Source: Marseilla massiliensis (lineage in GTDB: Bacteria; Bacteroidota; Bacteroidia; Bacteroidales; Bacteroidaceae). Taken from it: 64,000 nucleotides of DNA. The stretch is from the NCBI RefSeq assembly GCF_016899955.1, contig NZ_JACJJL010000017.1, forward strand, positions 30,244 to 94,243, given 5' to 3'. The notes under the pieces were generated by a model, which was given only the letters and a program-made list of their open reading frames with translations, did no database searches and had not been told where the DNA came from. Within the stretch, counting starts at the first letter, position 1, and each line of letters begins with the position of its first letter. This document shows, piece by piece, positions 26,192 to 34,288 of the stretch. A program made the translations under genes and the position numbers.

Positions 26192-28381
26192 ATGGACAAC
26201 CTCAGATTCCAAGTAGTTGCAGAGGCTTTCAAGAAGAAGCCCCTGGAAGTGAAAGCACCGGCTGAACGGCCCTATGAGTACTTCGGGAAATATGTGTTCA
26301 ACCGGGAGAAAATGTACAAGTACCTGCCCAAGGACGTCTACGAGAAACTGACAGACGTCATTGACAACGGGGCCAGGCTCGACCGCTCGATAGCCGACGC
26401 CGTGGCCGCAGGCATCAAGCAGTGGGCCACCGAGATGGGCGTGACGCACTATACGCACTGGTTCCAGCCGCTGACTGAAGGCACGGCCGAGAAGCACGAC
26501 TCGTTCATCGAGCACGATTTCAAGGGTGGCATGGTCGAGGAGTTCTCGGGAAAGCTGCTCGTGCAGCAGGAGCCCGACGCCAGTTCGTTTCCCAGCGGGG
26601 GCATTCGCAACACCTTCGAGGCGCGGGGCTACTCTGCATGGGACCCCACGTCGCCAGTCTTCATCATGGACGACACGCTCTGCATACCCACCATCTTCAT
26701 ATCCTACACGGGCGAGGCGCTCGACTACAAGGCCCCGCTGCTGCGCACGCTGCATGCCGTTAGCGTGGCCGCCACCGACGTTTGCCACTACTTCTACCCC
26801 GACGTCAAGAAGGTGCAGAGCAACCTCGGGTGGGAGCAGGAATACTTCCTGGTAGACGAGGGCCTTTACTCGGCGCGCCCCGACCTGCTGCTTACGGGGC
26901 GGACGCTAATGGGCCACGACTCGGCAAAGAACCAACAGATGGACGACCACTATTTCGGCGCCATACCGGACCGCGTGCAGGCCTTCATGAAAGACCTCGA
27001 GATACAGGCGCTCGAGCTCGGAATACCGTGCAAGACGCGCCACAACGAGGTGGCACCCAACCAGTTTGAGGTGGCGCCGATATTCGAGGAGACCAACCTG
27101 GCCGTAGACCACAACATGCTGCTCATGTCGCTCATGAAGAAGGTGGCGCGCAAGCACGGCTTCCGCGTGCTGCTCCACGAGAAGCCGTTTGCCGGCATCA
27201 ACGGCTCGGGCAAGCATAACAACTGGAGCCTCTCGACCGACACCGGGGTGCTGCTGCACGCTCCCGGCAAGACACCGGTAGACAACTTGCGCTTCGTGGT
27301 GTTCATCGTCGAGACGCTGATGGGCGTCTACCGCCACAACGGACTTATCAAGGCGAGCATCATGAGCGCGGGCAATGCCCACCGGCTCGGGGCCAACGAG
27401 GCGCCGCCGGCCATCATCTCGTCGTTCCTCGGCACGCAGCTCAGCGAACTGCTCGACCACATCGAGATGTCTGACAAGGACGACCTCTTCGCCATGGCAG
27501 GCAAGCAGGGCATGAAGCTCGACATTCCCGAGATACCCGAGCTGCTCATAGACAACACCGACCGCAACCGCACGAGCCCCTTTGCCTTTACCGGCAACCG
27601 CTTTGAGTTCCGCGCCGTGGGCTCCGAGGCCAACTGTGCCAGCGCCATGATTGCCCTGAACTCGGCCGTGGCCGAGGCGCTGACAGACTTCAAGAGGCGT
27701 GTCGACGCGCTCGTGGAGGGCGGCGAGGAGCTGACAAGGGCCATCGTCGACGTGCTCAGGGAGGACATCAGGGCGTGCAAGCCCATACGCTTCGACGGCA
27801 ACGGATACTCGGAAGAGTGGGTTGAGGAGGCTCGCCGCCGGGGCCTCGACACCGAGGGCAGCTGCCCGGTGATATTCGACCGCTACCTCGACGGGTCGAG
27901 CGTGGAGATGTTCGAGAGGCTCGGGGTGATGACGAAAAAGGAGCTTGAGGCGCGCAACGAGGTGAAGTGGGAGACTTACACCAAGAAAATACAGATCGAG
28001 GCGCGCGTTATGGGCGACCTGTCGATGAACCACATCATACCCGTGGCCACCCACTACCAGAGCCAGTTGCTCAAGAACGTGGCCAACATGCGCAGCGTGT
28101 TCGACGCCGGGAAGGCCGACAGCCTGTCTGTGCGCAACGTGAAGCTCATAGAAGAGATAGCCGAGCGCACCCAGGTGATAGAGCGGGGAGTAGACGAACT
28201 CATCAATGCGCGCAAGGTGGCAAACAAGATTGAGGATGCCAGGGCTAAGGCAGTGGCCTACCACGACACCGTGGCGCCCAAGATGGAGGCCATACGCTAC
28301 CAGATAGACAAGCTCGAGCTGCTTGTGGAAGACGACCTCTGGACGCTGCCAAAATACCGCGAACTGTTGTTCATCAGGTGA
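26192..28381 (+). CDS. glnN: Glutamine synthetase type III
   Basis: ATP-dependent amidation of glutamate to glutamine. 729 residues, the typical size of GSIII and far longer than GSI/GSII. Family blocks: EMGVTHYTHWFQPLTEGTAE, EHDFKGG, FPSGGIRNTFEARGY, NEVAPNQFEVAPIFEE, INGSGKHNNWSLST and NRTSPFAFTGNRFEFRAVGS (active-site and nucleotide-binding regions). With gltB-gltD at 36.6-42.6 kb it completes the GS-GOGAT cycle, and with glnK-amt the uptake and sensing arm. Last gene of the dapF-dapL-omp-glnN run, before a terminator. Confidence 0.96.
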   Translation: MDNLRFQVVAEAFKKKPLEVKAPAERPYEYFGKYVFNREKMYKYLPKDVYEKLTDVIDNGARLDRSIADAVAAGIKQWATEMGVTHYTHWFQPLTEGTAEKHDSFIEHDFKGGMVEEFSGKLLVQQEPDASSFPSGGIRNTFEARGYSAWDPTSPVFIMDDTLCIPTIFISYTGEALDYKAPLLRTLHAVSVAATDVCHYFYPDVKKVQSNLGWEQEYFLVDEGLYSARPDLLLTGRTLMGHDSAKNQQMDDHYFGAIPDRVQAFMKDLEIQALELGIPCKTRHNEVAPNQFEVAPIFEETNLAVDHNMLLMSLMKKVARKHGFRVLLHEKPFAGINGSGKHNNWSLSTDTGVLLHAPGKTPVDNLRFVVFIVETLMGVYRHNGLIKASIMSAGNAHRLGANEAPPAIISSFLGTQLSELLDHIEMSDKDDLFAMAGKQGMKLDIPEIPELLIDNTDRNRTSPFAFTGNRFEFRAVGSEANCASAMIALNSAVAEALTDFKRRVDALVEGGEELTRAIVDVLREDIRACKPIRFDGNGYSEEWVEEARRRGLDTEGSCPVIFDRYLDGSSVEMFERLGVMTKKELEARNEVKWETYTKKIQIEARVMGDLSMNHIIPVATHYQSQLLKNVANMRSVFDAGKADSLSVRNVKLIEEIAERTQVIERGVDELINARKVANKIEDARAKAVAYHDTVAPKMEAIRYQIDKLELLVEDDLWTLPKYRELLFIR

Positions 28382-28510
28382 CGTGGCCCGTGCGGGCCTG
28401 CGTTTCCTGCCGATGATAATGCTGGCGTGAGGCCTGCCGCGGCCTGTTTGCGGCGGCCTGCCGGATGTGCGCAAGCAATCTATTTCTTTTTTGGTTGTTT
28501 GAAGTTTGTG

Positions 28511-28543
28511 ACGGGAGACCATAGTGATATGGCCTCCCGTTTT
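28511..28543. terminator. Terminator between glnN and the HxlR regulator gene
   Basis: ACGGGAG-a-CCAT / ATGG-c-CTCCCGT stem with a 6-base loop followed by TTTT on the plus strand. It lies between convergent genes, five bases before the end of the regulator gene. Confidence 0.75.
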
Positions 28544-28548
28544 CTGTG

Positions 28549-28932
28549 TCAAACGGCAGCGGGCTCACCGCCGGCGTGGCGTTTCCTGTCGCGCATGATG
28601 GCGGCCATGTTGCTGTGTGCCCAGTCTACCAGTTCGTCGAGTATGGGCAGCAGCGAGCGTGCGCGCTCCGTCAGCCCGTATTCCACGCGCGGAGGCACCT
28701 CGGCATACACCTGCCTGACTACCAGCCCGTCTTCTTCGAGCGTGCGCAGCGTGGCTGTGAGCATCTTCTGGGATATGTCGGGCATGGCGCGGCGCAGCGT
28801 GTTGAATCGCAGCGTGCCCCTTTGGCTGAGTGTAAACAGCACCAGCATGGGCCACTTGCAGCTTATTCGGAACAGTACGTTGCGTATGGGGCAGTCGGGA
28901 AACAGTTCTTCCCTTACTCTTGTATGTTGCAT
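28549..28932 (-). CDS. HxlR-family winged-helix transcriptional regulator
   Basis: 127 residues with the HxlR fold: the N-terminal DCPIRNVLFRISCKWPMLVL with a conserved Cys at about 14 that is redox-sensitive in several relatives, the recognition region MPDISQKMLTATLRTLEEDGLV, and the wing VPPRVEYGLTERARSLLPIL. Members sense electrophiles, hypochlorite or quinones and repress neighbouring detoxification genes. No such gene is adjacent; the nearest stress genes are oxyR/ahpC 4 kb away. Its own promoter overlaps a palindrome, suggesting autoregulation. Confidence 0.92.
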   Translation of the reverse strand: MQHTRVREELFPDCPIRNVLFRISCKWPMLVLFTLSQRGTLRFNTLRRAMPDISQKMLTATLRTLEEDGLVVRQVYAEVPPRVEYGLTERARSLLPILDELVDWAHSNMAAIMRDRKRHAGGEPAAV

Positions 28933-28957
28933 TTCTTGACTCGTTTTGTTTGGGCTA

Positions 28958-28996
28958 CAAAAGTAACCAATATTCCCCGATGCACCAAAGGTGCAT
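28958..28996 (-). promoter_or_regulatory. Promoter and likely operator of the HxlR gene
   Basis: On the minus strand TTTG (28986-28989), a 20-base spacer and TACTTTTG (28958-28965) form a good promoter. The TTTG box lies within a perfect palindrome ATGCACC-AAA-GGTGCAT (28980-28996). A dimeric regulator bound there would block the promoter; autoregulation by the HxlR protein is the simplest reading. Confidence 0.6.
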
Positions 28997-29013
28997 AGTT
29001 AAATGAAGTTGAG

Positions 29014-29412
29014 AAGACAAATGCATTGGGAGTTAGAAGGAGTTAGGGGAAGTTAGCTCCCTGCGCTCGCTGGAGTTAGAAGACAAATGCATTGTGAAAT
29101 GGGAGGTGTTGGAAATTAAATTTTGCCGCCTTTGTTGGCAGTGTGTAAGCCCGCTGCATCCAACGGGCTTTGGTATACCGTAAAAGCTCGCGTTGCTTGC
29201 TCTCAATGGCAAGGCTTTTTATTGCTGCATTCACGTAACATTCGTCCTCTACCTCTCCCTAACTCCATATACCTCCCAATGCATATGTCCTCTAACTCCA
29301 GCGAGCGCAGGGAGCTACCACCCCCTAACTCCATATACCTCCCAATGCATTTGTCTTCTAACTCCAGCGAGCGCAGGGAGCTACCTCTTCCTAACTCCCT
29401 CTACCTCCTTGA
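29014..29412. repeat. Long inverted repeat with 66-bp tandem units
   Basis: A purine-rich GGAGTTAG-type sequence at about 29014-29094 recurs in reverse complement at 29343-29412. A perfect 41-bp core pairs 29054-29094 with 29343-29383. On the right side the unit is tandem, period 66 bp, from 29257 (about 2.3 copies). The 250 bases between hold a small hairpin (AAGCCCG / CGGGCTT, 29147-29170) and no gene. It sits between the HxlR promoter and the end of the TonB-linked barrel gene. It could be a MITE-like remnant or a recombination substrate. Confidence 0.75.
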
Positions 29413-29446
29413 TACATTAGTAATTAAAACTTGCCCGAGCCTGCTT

Positions 29447-31927
29447 CTACTCCCCATATCCGCCGAAGCCGGTTGCCTCGGTGTCGCTGCCGCCCATGGC
29501 GTTTTCGGACCGTTTTTTCTCGCCGTTCATGTTGCCGAAGTTCCATGTCAGGGTGACGTTGACGCGCGGGTCGCGCCAGTTTTCCTGGTATCTCTCGAAG
29601 CTGTCGTTGCCGGTGTGGTTTTTCCATCGGCGCGTTCCGAGCACGTCGCGCCAGTTTACCGACAGCGCCAGTGCCTTGTTTAGGAACGTCTTGCGCACGC
29701 CCAGGTCGAGGCTTGCGTTGGGTTCGCGGTAGCCTTGCGTTATCACCCGTCGTGAGTTGTAGCGCCCGGTGGCCTGTAGCGATATGTCGTAGGGCAGGAT
29801 GACGCTGGCCAGCAGGCGTGCGTCCCACGAGAAATTCTCGTCGGCCTCGCCCGTGACGGTCTGGTTGTCTATGACATAGCTGAACCCGTCGAGCTTGTAG
29901 TAGTAGGCGTTGACGGTCGTGGTGAGGTCGAGGATGCGGAAGAGCTTGTTTTTGACAATGAGCTCAACGCCGGCGCTCTGGCTCTTCGCCACGTTCTCGT
30001 TGGTAGAGTATATCGTGTCGTTGTGGTTGTAGGTGACACGCTGTATCACGTCGGTCGTCGGCCTGTAGTAAGCGCTCACGCTCAGCGTGTGGTCTTGCCA
30101 CGTCTTGAGGAAGTTGAGGGAGAACGAGTTGGTGTACTCCGGTGTCAGTTGTGGGTTGCCAAACGATATCATCGAGGCGTCGCGCGTGTTGCGGAAACTG
30201 TTGAGCTGCCCGCCCCAGGGTCGCCTGAGCCGTCGCGTGTAGTTGAGCTGCAGCTGCGCCGTCTCGTTGAAGTGGTAGCTCAGGAAGAGGCTCGGGAAGA
30301 GCTGGAAATAGTCTTTCTTGAACGGCGTGTCGCGCATCGAGGGGTCGTGTTCCTGCCAGTAGTCATAGCTTTCGGTGTTCACCCGCCAGTATTCGCCGCG
30401 CAGTCCGGCCATCACCCCCACCGGGCCGAGCTTGGTGGTTAGGGTGGCGTAGAGCGCGTGGACGTCGATGTCGTAGATGAATCGGTTGAAGTATTCGCGG
30501 TCTTCGGCCACGTTCTGGCCCGTCCAGCTGGTCTCGTCGATCCACGACTCCTGCGGCGAGTTCTCGCGCGAGAAGCGCCCGTCGTAGCCCGCTTCCACCT
30601 TGAGGTCTTCCGTCACCTGGTTTTCGTAGTCCACCTTTGCCTCCCACGAGCGGTTGTTCATGTGCATGGGGCGGTACTGGTAAGAGTATTCCGTGGGCTG
30701 CGAGCCGTCGTTCCACGTGGTGCTGTCCTGGTAGTAGTTGTCTTGGTCGCTCTTCCAGCGGTCGAACGACAGGTTGAAGTCAATCTTGTGCTTCTCGCCG
30801 AAGTTGTGCACATAGTCCAGTTCGGCGTGGTACATCCTCATGTCGCCGCTGCCGGAGTTGCGCCTGAACATTACATACGAGTCGGCCTGGGCCCCCAGCA
30901 TGCCGTAGTGGTAGGGCGTGAGGCTGGTGTTGTCGTTGTCGCCGAGCATCGTCATGCCCGATATCGACAGCTCGTCGGCTGCCGTGGGGTGCCATGTCAG
31001 CCCCGCCCTTGCAAAGAGGTTGCCTCCCCTGTTCTCGCTGTCGGTCTCGTAGTTCTGGTATTGCCGGCTCTGCGTATATGTCTGCTCGCTCCTGGCCCCG
31101 CCCGTGCTCTTGCGCCTGCGGTAGCCTATGTTGGCAAAGGCGTCGAGCTTTCCGCTCGAGTAGTTGATGCTTCCGCTGGTGTTCCATCCGCCCCGCGTGT
31201 CGGCCCCGGCCCGCAGCGAGCCGTAGTAGCCGGCCTTGCGGTCGCGCTTGAGCACAATGTTGATGATGCCGGCCGAGCCCTCGGGGCTGTACTTGGCGCT
31301 CGGGTTGTCTATCACCTCCACCCGCTCTATGCTCTCGGCCGGTATCTGTTGCAGTATCTCGGCGCGGTTGTCGGTGGTCAGCCCGCTGGCCTTGCCGTTT
31401 ATCCATACCTCGACGCTGGTGTTGCCGCGCAGCGAAATCTCGCCGTCGGTGTCAATCTCTACCGAAGGTATGTTCTCGAGCAGGTCGCTGGCCGAGCCAC
31501 CCGCGGCTGCCAGCACCTGGTCGACGGTGAACGTCTTGCGGTCTACCTCGAGCTTCATCTGCGAGCGTTGGCCCGTCACCTGCACCTCCTTGAGCACCTG
31601 GCTGTCTTCGCCGAGGTAGATAAACGGGAAGTTCGACTGCCTGTGGCCGGCCGAGATGGTAAACTTGCGCGTGGCCGGCTTGTAGCCGATGTACGACGCC
31701 TCGAGCACGTAGTCGCCGTCGGCCAGGCCCGTTATGTTGAATGCCCCGCCGCCGTCGGTCACGCTTCCCTTCACCATCTTGCCCGTCTTGGCCTGGTTTA
31801 CCTTGATGTTGACAAACTGCAACGCCTCGTTGCTCTGCCTGTCTATTATCTTTCCTTTCACCGAGCCTTGCGCGGCCGCTATCAGCGACGACATTGCCAC
31901 AAGGCACAACATGATTATCCTGTACAT
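29447..31927 (-). CDS. TonB-dependent-receptor-like outer-membrane barrel (carboxypeptidase-regulatory plus plug domains)
   Basis: 826 residues from MYRIIMLCLV: signal peptide (cleavage near IAAAQ), a CarboxypepD_reg-like Ig domain (about 22-105: GSVKGKIIDRQSNEALQFVNI), a plug-like domain (about 120-230: EVDRKTFTVDQVLAAAGGSASDLLENIPSV, DGEISLRGNTSVEVWINGK, VEVIDNPSAKYSPEGSAGIINIVLK), and an outer-membrane beta-barrel of the OMP_b-brl_3 type with a C-terminal YGE. The 50-residue upstream extension of the open frame looks non-coding, so I start at the Met giving a clean signal peptide. No SusD partner is adjacent, arguing against a classical glycan SusCD pair. Substrate unknown. Confidence 0.88.
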   Translation of the reverse strand: MYRIIMLCLVAMSSLIAAAQGSVKGKIIDRQSNEALQFVNIKVNQAKTGKMVKGSVTDGGGAFNITGLADGDYVLEASYIGYKPATRKFTISAGHRQSNFPFIYLGEDSQVLKEVQVTGQRSQMKLEVDRKTFTVDQVLAAAGGSASDLLENIPSVEIDTDGEISLRGNTSVEVWINGKASGLTTDNRAEILQQIPAESIERVEVIDNPSAKYSPEGSAGIINIVLKRDRKAGYYGSLRAGADTRGGWNTSGSINYSSGKLDAFANIGYRRRKSTGGARSEQTYTQSRQYQNYETDSENRGGNLFARAGLTWHPTAADELSISGMTMLGDNDNTSLTPYHYGMLGAQADSYVMFRRNSGSGDMRMYHAELDYVHNFGEKHKIDFNLSFDRWKSDQDNYYQDSTTWNDGSQPTEYSYQYRPMHMNNRSWEAKVDYENQVTEDLKVEAGYDGRFSRENSPQESWIDETSWTGQNVAEDREYFNRFIYDIDVHALYATLTTKLGPVGVMAGLRGEYWRVNTESYDYWQEHDPSMRDTPFKKDYFQLFPSLFLSYHFNETAQLQLNYTRRLRRPWGGQLNSFRNTRDASMISFGNPQLTPEYTNSFSLNFLKTWQDHTLSVSAYYRPTTDVIQRVTYNHNDTIYSTNENVAKSQSAGVELIVKNKLFRILDLTTTVNAYYYKLDGFSYVIDNQTVTGEADENFSWDARLLASVILPYDISLQATGRYNSRRVITQGYREPNASLDLGVRKTFLNKALALSVNWRDVLGTRRWKNHTGNDSFERYQENWRDPRVNVTLTWNFGNMNGEKKRSENAMGGSDTEATGFGGYGE

Positions 31928-31995
31928 AGTATTTATTAGACGCAGAATGCGGGGGGATAGTATGTGGGCGCTTATACACTTAAGTTTATTTAACC

Positions 31996-32257
31996 CTAAT
32001 CGCCCTTCAGACCGCCGTCCGCGCGCTTTGTTTTCCTTCTCCCGGCTTCCCAAGCGCTTTTGTCCTGTTGCCGGCATCTTGCCGTCCGCTTTGCCTCGTC
32101 GTAGCCCGCTACGCCTTCGGCAAATGCGTCAGCCAATCTTCCTGCAACAAAACAAAATCTCTTTGGCCTCTGCAGAGCGATTAGGGTTAACCCGTAATCG
32201 CCCTTCAGACCGCCGTCCGTGCGCTTTGTTTTCCTTCTCCCGGCTTCCCAGGCGCTT
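31996..32257. repeat. Direct repeat, two about 63-bp copies 199 bp apart
   Basis: TAATCGCCCTTCAGACCGCC and following sequence at 31996-32058 recurs at 32195-32257 with only a couple of differences. The second copy is preceded by an inverted GCGATTAGGGTT motif, making a near-palindrome at about 32178-32202. The 199-bp spacing suggests a duplicated or deleted mobile fragment. No open reading frame with family resemblance lies between. Confidence 0.7.
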
Positions 32258-32350
32258 GTTGGTCAGGCTTTTTTGCATGCCATTCTTTCGGCGTCTTGCT
32301 CAGGCATGCGCCCGATGCATGGCGGCGGCGGTAGGTAGTTGCGGCTTGTC

Positions 32351-32438
32351 TGGGCCGTTCGGCATTGCCGAACGGCCCGTATTGCAATGCCGGACGGCCC
32401 GTTTCAGATGGCAAAACGGGCCGTTTTGTAATTCGCTG
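32351..32438. repeat. Intergenic 4 x 22-bp repeat array, copy C
   Basis: Units at 32351, 32373, 32395 and 32417. The first is headed TGGGCCGTTCGGC, the second and third CGGCCCGT, the fourth CGGGCCGTTTTG and ends GCTG. It lies 40 bases beyond the oxyR stop (minus strand), in the 550-base gap to the TonB-linked barrel gene. Preceded by GGTAGTTG, also seen before copy F. Confidence 0.85.
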
Positions 32439-32477
32439 AGGCTCAATGCGTCCGGCCGGCGCCGGCGCGTGGGCCTG

Positions 32478-33404
32478 TCAGACGCGCTGCTCGGTGTTGT
32501 TCATGCTGAGCATGCGCGGCGGCACGGCGGCCCTCACGTAGTCGGCCAGCAGGCTCCTCATGGCCTCGCGCACAAACGTGCGGGTGGTGAGCAGCACTAT
32601 GCGGCGCGTGGGTATGGGCAGGGCGAAGGGCCTGACAAGGCGTCGCTGGGCCTCCGAGAGCTGGTCGAGGGCCAGCTCGGGGATGAAGGTGGTGCCGCGC
32701 CCGCCCTCGACCATGCGCATGAATGTCTCGATGCTGCCCAGCGAATAGACGTTCTTCGACGTCTGTCCGTCTTTCAGTCCGCAGAACTTCACTATCTGGT
32801 CGCGGAAGCAATGGCCCTCGTCGAGCAGCCAAAGGAAGCTGTCGGCAAGGTCGGCCGAGCGCACCGAGGCAGCCGCCGACAGGGCGTCGCCCTTGGCCAC
32901 GTAGGCCACAAACTGCTCGAAGTAAAGCTCGGTCATGTCGAAGTGGTCGAGCCCGTCGACGTCGGCCACTATGGCGGCGTCTATCTCGCCCCTGGCCAGG
33001 GCCTGCTTTATGGCCTCTGTCTTCATCTCGGCCACGCGGATGTCGGTCTCGGGGTGGTCGGCCAGCAGCCGCGGGAAGAACCTCGGCAGCAGGTAGGGGG
33101 CTATGGTGGGCAGAATGCCCACCTTGAAGACCCCCCGCACCGACCGCTTGGCCTCGGCCACGATGTCTTTTATCTTGTTGGCGCGCACCAGCACGCGCCA
33201 CGCCTGCTCAACCACCAGGCGCCCGGCCGGCGTCGGCGCCACGGGCTGGGCGGTGCGGTCGAAGATGCGCAGGCCCAGTTCGTCTTCCAGTTTCTGTATC
33301 ATCGAGCTCAGCGTGGGCTGCGTCACGCCACATTGTTCGGCGGCCTTGGCGAAGTGGCGCAGGCGGTAGACGGCCACGATGTATTCCATTTGTTGCAGTG
33401 TCAT
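32478..33404 (-). CDS. oxyR: Hydrogen peroxide sensor/activator OxyR (LysR family)
   Basis: Peroxide oxidises two cysteines to a disulfide and OxyR then activates peroxide-defence genes. 308 residues from MTLQQMEYIVAVYRLRHFAK: LysR helix-turn-helix (about 1-60, CGVTQPTLSSMIQKLEDELG) and a regulatory domain with GHCFRDQIVKFC, placing the cysteines at 199 and 208, the same numbers as in E. coli OxyR. The Met at 33402-33404 is preferred over an 11-residue upstream extension. Divergent from ahpC, whose promoter carries an OxyR-type operator. Confidence 0.95.
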   Translation of the reverse strand: MTLQQMEYIVAVYRLRHFAKAAEQCGVTQPTLSSMIQKLEDELGLRIFDRTAQPVAPTPAGRLVVEQAWRVLVRANKIKDIVAEAKRSVRGVFKVGILPTIAPYLLPRFFPRLLADHPETDIRVAEMKTEAIKQALARGEIDAAIVADVDGLDHFDMTELYFEQFVAYVAKGDALSAAASVRSADLADSFLWLLDEGHCFRDQIVKFCGLKDGQTSKNVYSLGSIETFMRMVEGGRGTTFIPELALDQLSEAQRRLVRPFALPIPTRRIVLLTTRTFVREAMRSLLADYVRAAVPPRMLSMNNTEQRV

Positions 33405-33434
33405 GGTCTCTGTGGTTTGTTGGTTTGCGTACTG

Positions 33435-33442
33435 CAAACTTA
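33435..33442 (-). promoter_or_regulatory. Promoter -7 box of oxyR
   Basis: TAAGTTTG on the minus strand, 31 bases before the oxyR start. It overlaps a GTTTGC-N5-GCAAAC palindrome (33423-33439). No clear -33 box. Confidence 0.45.
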
Positions 33443-33587
33443 CTCATTCTGCGCGACAATCGTGTAACATCGGGCGTTTTTCGTCGGCAAATCATCATTT
33501 TTGGGTATTTATTTGTCTCAAGCAAACCTTGTTTCGGGCCTCCGGCGGCATCTACCGACCTGGAATACAGCGTGTTGTCTGCCGCCG

Positions 33588-33654
33588 ATAGATGCCGTCT
33601 ATCGGCCGATAGGCATTGTCTGTTTGCTTTGCGTGGCCATTGTGGCTATCTTTG
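33588..33654 (+). promoter_or_regulatory. OxyR operator and promoter of ahpC
   Basis: Four spaced tetranucleotides: ATAG (33588), N7, CTAT (33599-33602), N6, ATAG (33609-33612), N7, CTGT (33620-33623). The classical OxyR site is ATAG-N7-CTAT-N7-ATAG-N7-CTAT, so this is near-perfect with one spacer a base short and one substitution. The TTTG box (33623-33626) abuts it, followed by a 20-base spacer and TATCTTTG (33647-33654). Activator contact with RNA polymerase from that position is plausible. Confidence 0.75.
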
Positions 33655-33721
33655 CAGTGTCAAAAAGACAAAGCGACAACAATAGATAAACGTAACAACA
33701 TACAATTAAAAACAAGACGAC

Positions 33722-34288
33722 ATGGAATCAATAATCAACGCACAGATGCCTGAGTTCAAGGTACAGGCATTCCAGAATGGAGAGTTCAAGACAGTGAGCA
33801 GCGAAGACCTGAAGGGCAAGTGGGCCCTGTTCTTCTTCTACCCGGCCGACTTCACCTTCGTTTGCCCCACCGAACTGGTGGACCTGGCCGAGAAATACGA
33901 CCGCCTGAAGGAGATGGGCGTCGAGGTGTTCTCGGTGAGCACAGACACCCACTTCGTGCACAAGGCATGGCACGACGCCTCGGACAGCATAAAGAAAATA
34001 AAGTATGCGATGCTTGCCGACCCCACCGGCGTGCTCAGCCGCGGCTTCGGCGTGATGAAGGAAGACGAGGGAGTGGCCTACCGCGGAACGTTCCTGGTTA
34101 ACCCCGATGGCCTGGTAAAGGTGGCCGAGGTGCAGGACAACAGCATCGGCCGCAACGCCGACGAGCTGCTGCGCAAGGTTGAGGCCGCCCAGTTTGTGGC
34201 CACCCACAGCGGCGAGGTTTGCCCAGCCAAGTGGAAGGCCGGCAGCGAGACGCTCAAGCCGAGCATCGACCTCGTGGGCAAGTTGTGA
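33722..34288 (+). CDS. ahpC: Alkyl hydroperoxide reductase subunit C (2-Cys peroxiredoxin)
   Basis: Reduces hydrogen peroxide and organic hydroperoxides. 188 residues, standard for AhpC: peroxidatic Cys48 in TFVCPTE, resolving Cys167 in SGEVCPAKW, and the conserved LADPTGVLSRGFGV. It receives electrons from AhpF, encoded 423 bases downstream on the same strand. Transcribed from the OxyR-type promoter at 33588-33654. Confidence 0.97.
   Translation: MESIINAQMPEFKVQAFQNGEFKTVSSEDLKGKWALFFFYPADFTFVCPTELVDLAEKYDRLKEMGVEVFSVSTDTHFVHKAWHDASDSIKKIKYAMLADPTGVLSRGFGVMKEDEGVAYRGTFLVNPDGLVKVAEVQDNSIGRNADELLRKVEAAQFVATHSGEVCPAKWKAGSETLKPSIDLVGKL

Noticed and set aside
28383..28470. Possible eighth 22-bp array after glnN (TGGCCCGTGCGGGCC, GCGGCCTGTTTGCGG)
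   Set aside because: Individual motifs resemble unit heads, but the second 22-base block does not fit and the phase is lost; GC-rich chance similarity is as likely.
29447..31927. Calling the barrel protein a SusC glycan importer
   Set aside because: No SusD gene adjacent and the barrel resembles the smaller OMP_b-brl_3 type, so only a general TonB-linked barrel is claimed.
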